A stretch of DNA of 16,991 nt from CAZSPL01 sp964608735. Its GTDB lineage: Bacteria; JAJVIF01; JAPKYR01; CAZSPL01. The translations under genes and the position numbers were made by a program. Shown piece after piece: positions 13,412 to 16,991 of this stretch; within the stretch, counting starts at the first letter, position 1; every line of letters starts with the position of its first letter. The notes under the pieces are model-generated. The model did no database searches. It saw only the letters and a list, made by a program, of their open reading frames with translations, and was not told the origin of the DNA. The stretch is taken from positions 1 to 16,991 of the forward strand of contig CAZSPL010000067.1 in the NCBI GenBank assembly GCA_964608735.1, given 5' to 3'.

Positions 13412-14571
13412 TATCGCACCTCCAGGATGTGACATACTGTGCTTCCGCCGGAACCGCCCATGTTCTGTGTCATCCCGACCTTCGCGCCCTTCACCTGGCG
13501 CTCCCCCGCGTCGCCGCGAAGCTGCTTCACTATCTCGTAGATCTGCGCTACACCGGTCGCTCCGACAGGATGCCCCTTCGATTTCAGGCCGCCGCTGACA
13601 TTGACCGGGATCTTCCCGTCGAATTTCGTCAGCCCGTCGTCCATCGCCTTTCCCCCCATGCCTTTTTTCACGAGGCCGAGGGCTTCGATGACCATTATCT
13701 CCGCTATGGTGAAACAATCATGCACCTCGACAAGGTCGAGGTTTTCGGGCGTCTTGCCCGCCATCTTGAATGCTTGCGCCGCGGCTATCTCGGTCGCCTT
13801 GAGGTAGCTTAAATCCTCGCGGCAGTGCAGGGCGATTGTATCCGTGCCATGTCCCGTGCCGGTAATCTCCACCACCGGTCTGCCTTTCGCGTACTTGGGC
13901 GCGTCTTCGAGCGGGCAGAGTATGACCGCGGCGGAACCGTCGGTGATCGGCGAGCAGTCGAGTATGTGCAGCGGGTCGGCTACCATCACCGAGCTGAGCA
14001 CATCCTTGACGGTAATCTTCTGCGGGAACTGGGCCATCGGGTTCTTCGAGCCGTTCTCGTGATTCTTCACCGCGACCTTGGCGAGTTGTTCGCTGGTGGT
14101 GCCGTACTTGGTCATGTGGTCGACGGCCATCATCGCGTAGAGGCCGGGGAATGTCACGCCGTTATAAACCTCGTAGTCCTGGTCGGCTGCTGTCGCGAGG
14201 GCATAGGTGGCCTGGTCGCCGCTGACGTCGGTCATCTTCTCGATGCCGGTCGCGAGCACGAGGTCATGCATTCCCGATGCAACCGCGATGAATCCCTGGC
14301 GCACCGCGAGTCCGCCCGATGCGCATGCCGACTCGACGCGTGTCGCCGGTATCGGCGCGAGGCCGAGATAGTCGACGATTACTGACGCGAGATGCTCCTG
14401 CCCGACGAAAAGCCCGCCGGTCATGCATCCCGTGTACATCGCGTCCACGCGGTCCAGCCCGGCGTCCTCCATCGCGAGCAGGGCTGTTTCCACCGCGATG
14501 TCGCGGAGTGATTTTTCCCAGAGTTCCCCCCACTTTGTCATTCCTATTCCAATAACTGCGACTTTTCTCAT
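13411..14571 (-). CDS. Acetoacetyl-CoA thiolase, archaeal / SCP2-type
   Basis: A 386-residue thiolase condensing two acetyl-CoA to acetoacetyl-CoA or running in reverse. Seen: VAVIGIGMTKWGE (4-16), nucleophilic Cys83 in ESACASGGLAVRQG, VEVHDCFTIAE (281-291) and SGGLKSKGHPVGATG (326-340) with the conserved His334. The HDCF and GHPVGATG pattern places it with the SCP2-type/archaeal thiolases that pair with DUF35, not with classical PhaA/FadA enzymes. ATG 14571 follows GGGAGATAAAC. The frame is open upstream to 14859, but that would overlap HMG-CoA synthase and lacks family similarity. It starts 14 bases after the HMG-CoA synthase stop and overlaps the DUF35 gene by one base. Confidence 0.93.
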   Translation of the reverse strand: MRKVAVIGIGMTKWGELWEKSLRDIAVETALLAMEDAGLDRVDAMYTGCMTGGLFVGQEHLASVIVDYLGLAPIPATRVESACASGGLAVRQGFIAVASGMHDLVLATGIEKMTDVSGDQATYALATAADQDYEVYNGVTFPGLYAMMAVDHMTKYGTTSEQLAKVAVKNHENGSKNPMAQFPQKITVKDVLSSVMVADPLHILDCSPITDGSAAVILCPLEDAPKYAKGRPVVEITGTGHGTDTIALHCREDLSYLKATEIAAAQAFKMAGKTPENLDLVEVHDCFTIAEIMVIEALGLVKKGMGGKAMDDGLTKFDGKIPVNVSGGLKSKGHPVGATGVAQIYEIVKQLRGDAGERQVKGAKVGMTQNMGGSGGSTVCHILEVR

Positions 14572-14585
14572 GTTTATCTCCCTCG

Positions 14586-15635
14586 TCACTCCGCCTTTCG
14601 AATCTTTTTCCGGAACTTGGCGTAGGTCCCATAGTCGATGTAAATCTGGTTTTCGTCGAGCTGCCAGCGTGTCTTCGGTGCGAGGTCCTGGACTTCGGTT
14701 ATCCTCTTCGTCACGTCGAAGATGAACCCGTCGCTTCCCGCGCCCGAACCGTATGACACAAGCAGTATCTTCTGCCCGGGTTTGGCGACATCGAGTGTGG
14801 CGGTAAGTCCCATCGGCGATGAGCCGGAGTATGTGTTCCCCAGCCATGGCGTGAGCCATCCGGGTTCGAGCTGCTCCTTGGTGAATCCGAGCATCTTGCC
14901 GGCGCGTAGCGGGAACTTGCCGTTCGGCCCATGGAAAACGGCGTAGTCGAAATCCTTAGCCGTCATCTTGGCCAGTTCCATTATCGCCTTGCCGCAGGAC
15001 ACGACATGCTTGAAGTATGCCGGCTCGCCGGTGAACCGTCCCGCGTGCTCTGGATATGCCGCGTGTTCGCGGCGCCAGAAGTCGGGTGTGTCGGTCATGT
15101 ACGAGTATGTGTACATGACATCGGCGACGGTATTCTCGTTGCCGAATATGAACGCGGCCGCTCCCGCGCTCGCGGTATATTCCAGCGCGTCGCCGGGCGC
15201 TCCCTGCGACGTATCCGCGCCGATGCCGAGGCCGTACTTTATCAGCCCGGCCTTGACCAGCCCGTAAGCGACGAACATCCCCTCGGTGCCGGCTTTGCAT
15301 GCGAATTCGAAGTCGGCGCAATGGATATTCGGCACCGCCCCGATCGCTTCGGCCACCGTGGTGCCGGTCGGCTTCACGGCATAGGGGTGAGATTCGCTCC
15401 CCACATAAACAGCCCCGATATCCTTCGGGTCGACGCCGCCTGAGCGCATAAGCGCATTCCTGGCCGCTTCCACGGACATCGTTATAACATCCTGGTCAGG
15501 GGCCGGCACCGATTTCTGATATACCATCAGGCCCTTTTTATAGGCTTCGGCGTCGGCTCCCCAGATCTTGGCGATCTCTTCGACCTTAATCCGGTAGCGT
15601 GGTACGTATGCACCGTACCCGACAATTCCTACCAT
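14586..15635 (-). CDS. Hydroxymethylglutaryl-CoA synthase, archaeal type
   Basis: A 349-residue enzyme of archaeal HMG-CoA synthase length. It joins acetyl-CoA and acetoacetyl-CoA to form HMG-CoA. The start MVGIVGYGAYVPRYRIKVEE is characteristic. Probable catalytic residues are Glu81 (GSESHPYAVKPT), Cys113 (FACKAGTEG) and His235 (VFHGPNGK). NTYSGSSPMGL (267-277) is also family-typical. The ATG at 15635 has a strong GGAGGAGC site. First gene of the run with thiolase and DUF35 protein, driven by the promoter at 15723-15751. The bacterial mevalonate-pathway MvaS is a different, longer and divergent branch, so an archaeal-type origin by old transfer or shared ancestry is likely. Confidence 0.95.
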   Translation of the reverse strand: MVGIVGYGAYVPRYRIKVEEIAKIWGADAEAYKKGLMVYQKSVPAPDQDVITMSVEAARNALMRSGGVDPKDIGAVYVGSESHPYAVKPTGTTVAEAIGAVPNIHCADFEFACKAGTEGMFVAYGLVKAGLIKYGLGIGADTSQGAPGDALEYTASAGAAAFIFGNENTVADVMYTYSYMTDTPDFWRREHAAYPEHAGRFTGEPAYFKHVVSCGKAIMELAKMTAKDFDYAVFHGPNGKFPLRAGKMLGFTKEQLEPGWLTPWLGNTYSGSSPMGLTATLDVAKPGQKILLVSYGSGAGSDGFIFDVTKRITEVQDLAPKTRWQLDENQIYIDYGTYAKFRKKIRKAE

Positions 15636-15722
15636 AGGCGCTCCTCCCGGGTGCGAGTTACAAAATTCACGTTCTCACAGATTTAATGCCTGCGCGGCCA
15701 TAACCTCCGAGCAGGAACGGAC

Positions 15723-15751
15723 AGCATAACAAATCGATTAAGTCGTATCAA
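15723..15751 (-). promoter_or_regulatory. Sigma70-like promoter of the HMG-CoA synthase operon
   Basis: On the minus strand TTGATA (15751-15746), a 17-base spacer and TATGCT (15728-15723), 87 bases before the ATG at 15635. It likely drives HMG-CoA synthase, thiolase and the DUF35 gene. Confidence 0.6.
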
Positions 15752-15827
15752 TAGCAGAATCGCCTCTGAAGTCGATAACCCCGCGAACGTTATGAATGCC
15801 GCGCCGGGCCGCGAGAGCGCCTAAGGA

Positions 15828-15857
15828 TTGACAACCGCCGCACAAAACATCTACGAT
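15828..15857 (+). promoter_or_regulatory. Sigma70-like promoter of the acyl-CoA dehydrogenase
   Basis: TTGACA (15828-15833), an 18-base spacer and TACGAT (15852-15857), 97 bases before the chosen ATG at 15955 and 25 before the alternative ATG at 15883. The -35 is perfect and the -10 has 4 of 6 consensus bases. Confidence 0.6.
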
Positions 15858-15954
15858 ATACGCCCTTATCCTTCAGGTCACGATGAAAGTCCCGTTGGCT
15901 AAGCAGGGAGGTCTCGGAAGTCGCGGCGCCGATGCGCTTGTGAAGGAGATAACA

Positions 15955-16991
15955 ATGGATACGAATTTCGACCTCAATGAAGAACAGCAGATCATACGCG
16001 ACACGGTGCGGGAATTCGCGCGCGAGAAGATCGAGCCCATCGCGGCGGATTTCGACGAGAGCCAGGAATTCCCGGTGAAGACCATGGCCGAACTCGGCAA
16101 GCTCGGGATTTTCGGCATCACCGTGCCTGAAGAATACGGCGGATGCGGCGGCGACCAGTTGAGTTACATACTCGCCGTCGAGGAACTTTCGCGCGTCGAT
16201 GGCTCCCACGGCATCACCCTCGCGGCGCATGTGTCGCTCGGGCTTTACCCGATCCTCGCGCATGGCACCGAGGAGCAGAAGAAGAAGTTTCTGCCGAAGC
16301 TGTGCGACGGCGTCAACCTTAGCTCGTTCGGTTTGACGGAACCCAATGCCGGTTCCGACGCGGGCGGCACCCAGACGACCGCCGTACTCGACGGCGAGCA
16401 TTGGATCATCAACGGGCGCAAGCAGTTCATCACCAACGCGACATACTGCGGCGCGATTGTCATCACCGCGAAAACCGATAAACAGGCGAAAGGCTCGCGC
16501 GGCATCAGCGCGTTCATCGTAGAGAAAGACACCCCGGGATTCGAGCTCGGCAAGAAGGAGAACAAGCTCGGACTTCGCGCCTCGGATACGCGCGAGCTTA
16601 TTTTCGAGGATTGCCGCATACCGAAGGACAACCTTCTCGGCGAGCTCGACCGCGGATTCCCGGTGTTCATGGACACCCTCGACGGCGGACGGATAAGCAT
16701 CGCCGCTCTCGCGCTCGGACTCGCCCAGGGAGCGCTGGATAAATCGATCCCCTACGCCCGCGAGCGCAAACAGTTCGGCCAGCCCATCGGTTCGTTCCAG
16801 TCGGTGGCGAACATGCTCGCCGACATGGCGGTTGAAATCGAAGCGGCGCGGCATCTCACATATCACGCGGCGCGACTGAAGGATGCGCACAGGCCGTACG
16901 GCATACAGTCGGCGATGGCGAAGCTCTATGCGTCGGAAGTCGGCATGCGCGCGTGTACCAAGGCGATACAGATTTTCGGTGGCTACGGATA
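15955..16991 (+). CDS. Acyl-CoA dehydrogenase, short-chain (SCAD/butyryl-CoA) type, 3' truncated by window edge
   Basis: 345 residues are visible of a flavoprotein that oxidises an acyl-CoA to the 2-enoyl-CoA. Seen: FGLTEPNAGSDAGG (125-138, the family signature), IINGRKQFITNA (151-162), TLDGGRISIAALALGLAQGA (241-260), RERKQFGQPIG (269-279) and FGGYG at the edge. Isovaleryl-CoA dehydrogenases carry their catalytic Glu in the equivalent of LDGGR. Here that position is Gly245, so the base must be the later C-terminal Glu beyond the window, as in SCAD/MCAD. The enzyme is thus more butyryl-CoA-like, though a branched substrate is not excluded. ATG 15955 has an ideal AAGGAG site. An in-frame ATG at 15883 would add 24 residues with a poor site. 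Divergent from the HMG-CoA synthase run. Confidence 0.93.
   Translation, partial: MDTNFDLNEEQQIIRDTVREFAREKIEPIAADFDESQEFPVKTMAELGKLGIFGITVPEEYGGCGGDQLSYILAVEELSRVDGSHGITLAAHVSLGLYPILAHGTEEQKKKFLPKLCDGVNLSSFGLTEPNAGSDAGGTQTTAVLDGEHWIINGRKQFITNATYCGAIVITAKTDKQAKGSRGISAFIVEKDTPGFELGKKENKLGLRASDTRELIFEDCRIPKDNLLGELDRGFPVFMDTLDGGRISIAALALGLAQGALDKSIPYARERKQFGQPIGSFQSVANMLADMAVEIEAARHLTYHAARLKDAHRPYGIQSAMAKLYASEVGMRACTKAIQIFGGYG

Larger units (their letters stand above)
15636..15954. other. 319-base divergent promoter region
   Basis: This gap separates the minus-strand HMG-CoA synthase run from the plus-strand acyl-CoA dehydrogenase. It carries one promoter for each direction and no credible gene. 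A long open frame on the minus strand here is only a shadow of the dehydrogenase coding sequence. None of the P or Q palindromes occurs here. Confidence 0.75.

Noticed and set aside
13412..13717. Upstream extension of the DUF35 frame
   Set aside because: It overlaps the thiolase C-terminus in another frame and lacks family similarity. The TAATG start with GGAGG explains the gene fully.
14572..14859. N-terminal extension of the thiolase
   Set aside because: It would overlap HMG-CoA synthase. The sequence MRKVAVIGIG at 14571 is the normal thiolase N-terminus and has a good Shine-Dalgarno.
15790..16890. A 366-codon open frame on the minus strand over the acyl-CoA dehydrogenase
   Set aside because: It is antisense to a clear dehydrogenase with family motifs, and its translation is Arg-rich and without recognisable domains. 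It is a shadow caused by high GC at third positions.
15955..16991. Annotation as isovaleryl-CoA dehydrogenase from context
   Set aside because: The residue at the isovaleryl-type catalytic position is Gly245, and the surrounding TLDGGRI resembles short-chain acyl-CoA dehydrogenases.

Overview
The window looks like chromosomal DNA of an uncultivated, GC-rich bacterium. Genes have strong Shine-Dalgarno sites, sigma70-like promoters can be read between divergent genes, two genes encode lipoproteins, and YebC, RibH and a biotin-dependent carboxylase are present. I cannot name a phylum from this sequence. One block, HMG-CoA synthase + thiolase + DUF35 protein, is of the type known from archaeal mevalonate pathways.

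Layout. 1-107: possible 3' end of an upstream gene. 277-2664 (+): large surface lipoprotein with PKD and FnIII-like modules, closed by a terminator. 2743-2937 (-): tiny lipoprotein, divergent from a sirtuin deacylase (3098-3826, +), which is followed 23 bases later by a secreted metallophosphoesterase (3850-5685, +). 5656-6855 (-): membrane protein directly abutting YebC. 7057-7799 (-): a 90-residue acidic protein directly behind lumazine synthase RibH. 8081-12647 (-): biotin carrier protein, biotin carboxylase, LiuC-like methylglutaconyl-CoA hydratase and the beta subunit of 3-methylcrotonyl-CoA carboxylase (MCC). 13019-15635 (-): DUF35 Zn-ribbon protein, SCP2-type thiolase and archaeal-type HMG-CoA synthase. 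15955-end (+): acyl-CoA dehydrogenase cut by the window edge, divergent from the HMG-CoA synthase.

How the genes fit together. MCC and LiuC convert 3-methylcrotonyl-CoA to HMG-CoA (lower leucine pathway). The thiolase/HMG-CoA synthase/DUF35 trio connects acetyl-CoA to HMG-CoA from the other side. HMG-CoA lyase, the usual exit, is not in the window. The two halves therefore meet at HMG-CoA, which is the most interesting metabolic feature here. The direction of flux cannot be read from sequence.

The gaps of the minus-strand region hold at least two families of intergenic hairpins. Family P has four same-oriented copies with an 11-bp stem. Family Q is built around a CGAAGACTCG core; some copies keep complementary arms through paired base changes, and others carry the same core between completely different complementary arms. 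No rRNA, tRNA, CRISPR array, transposase or integrase was seen.
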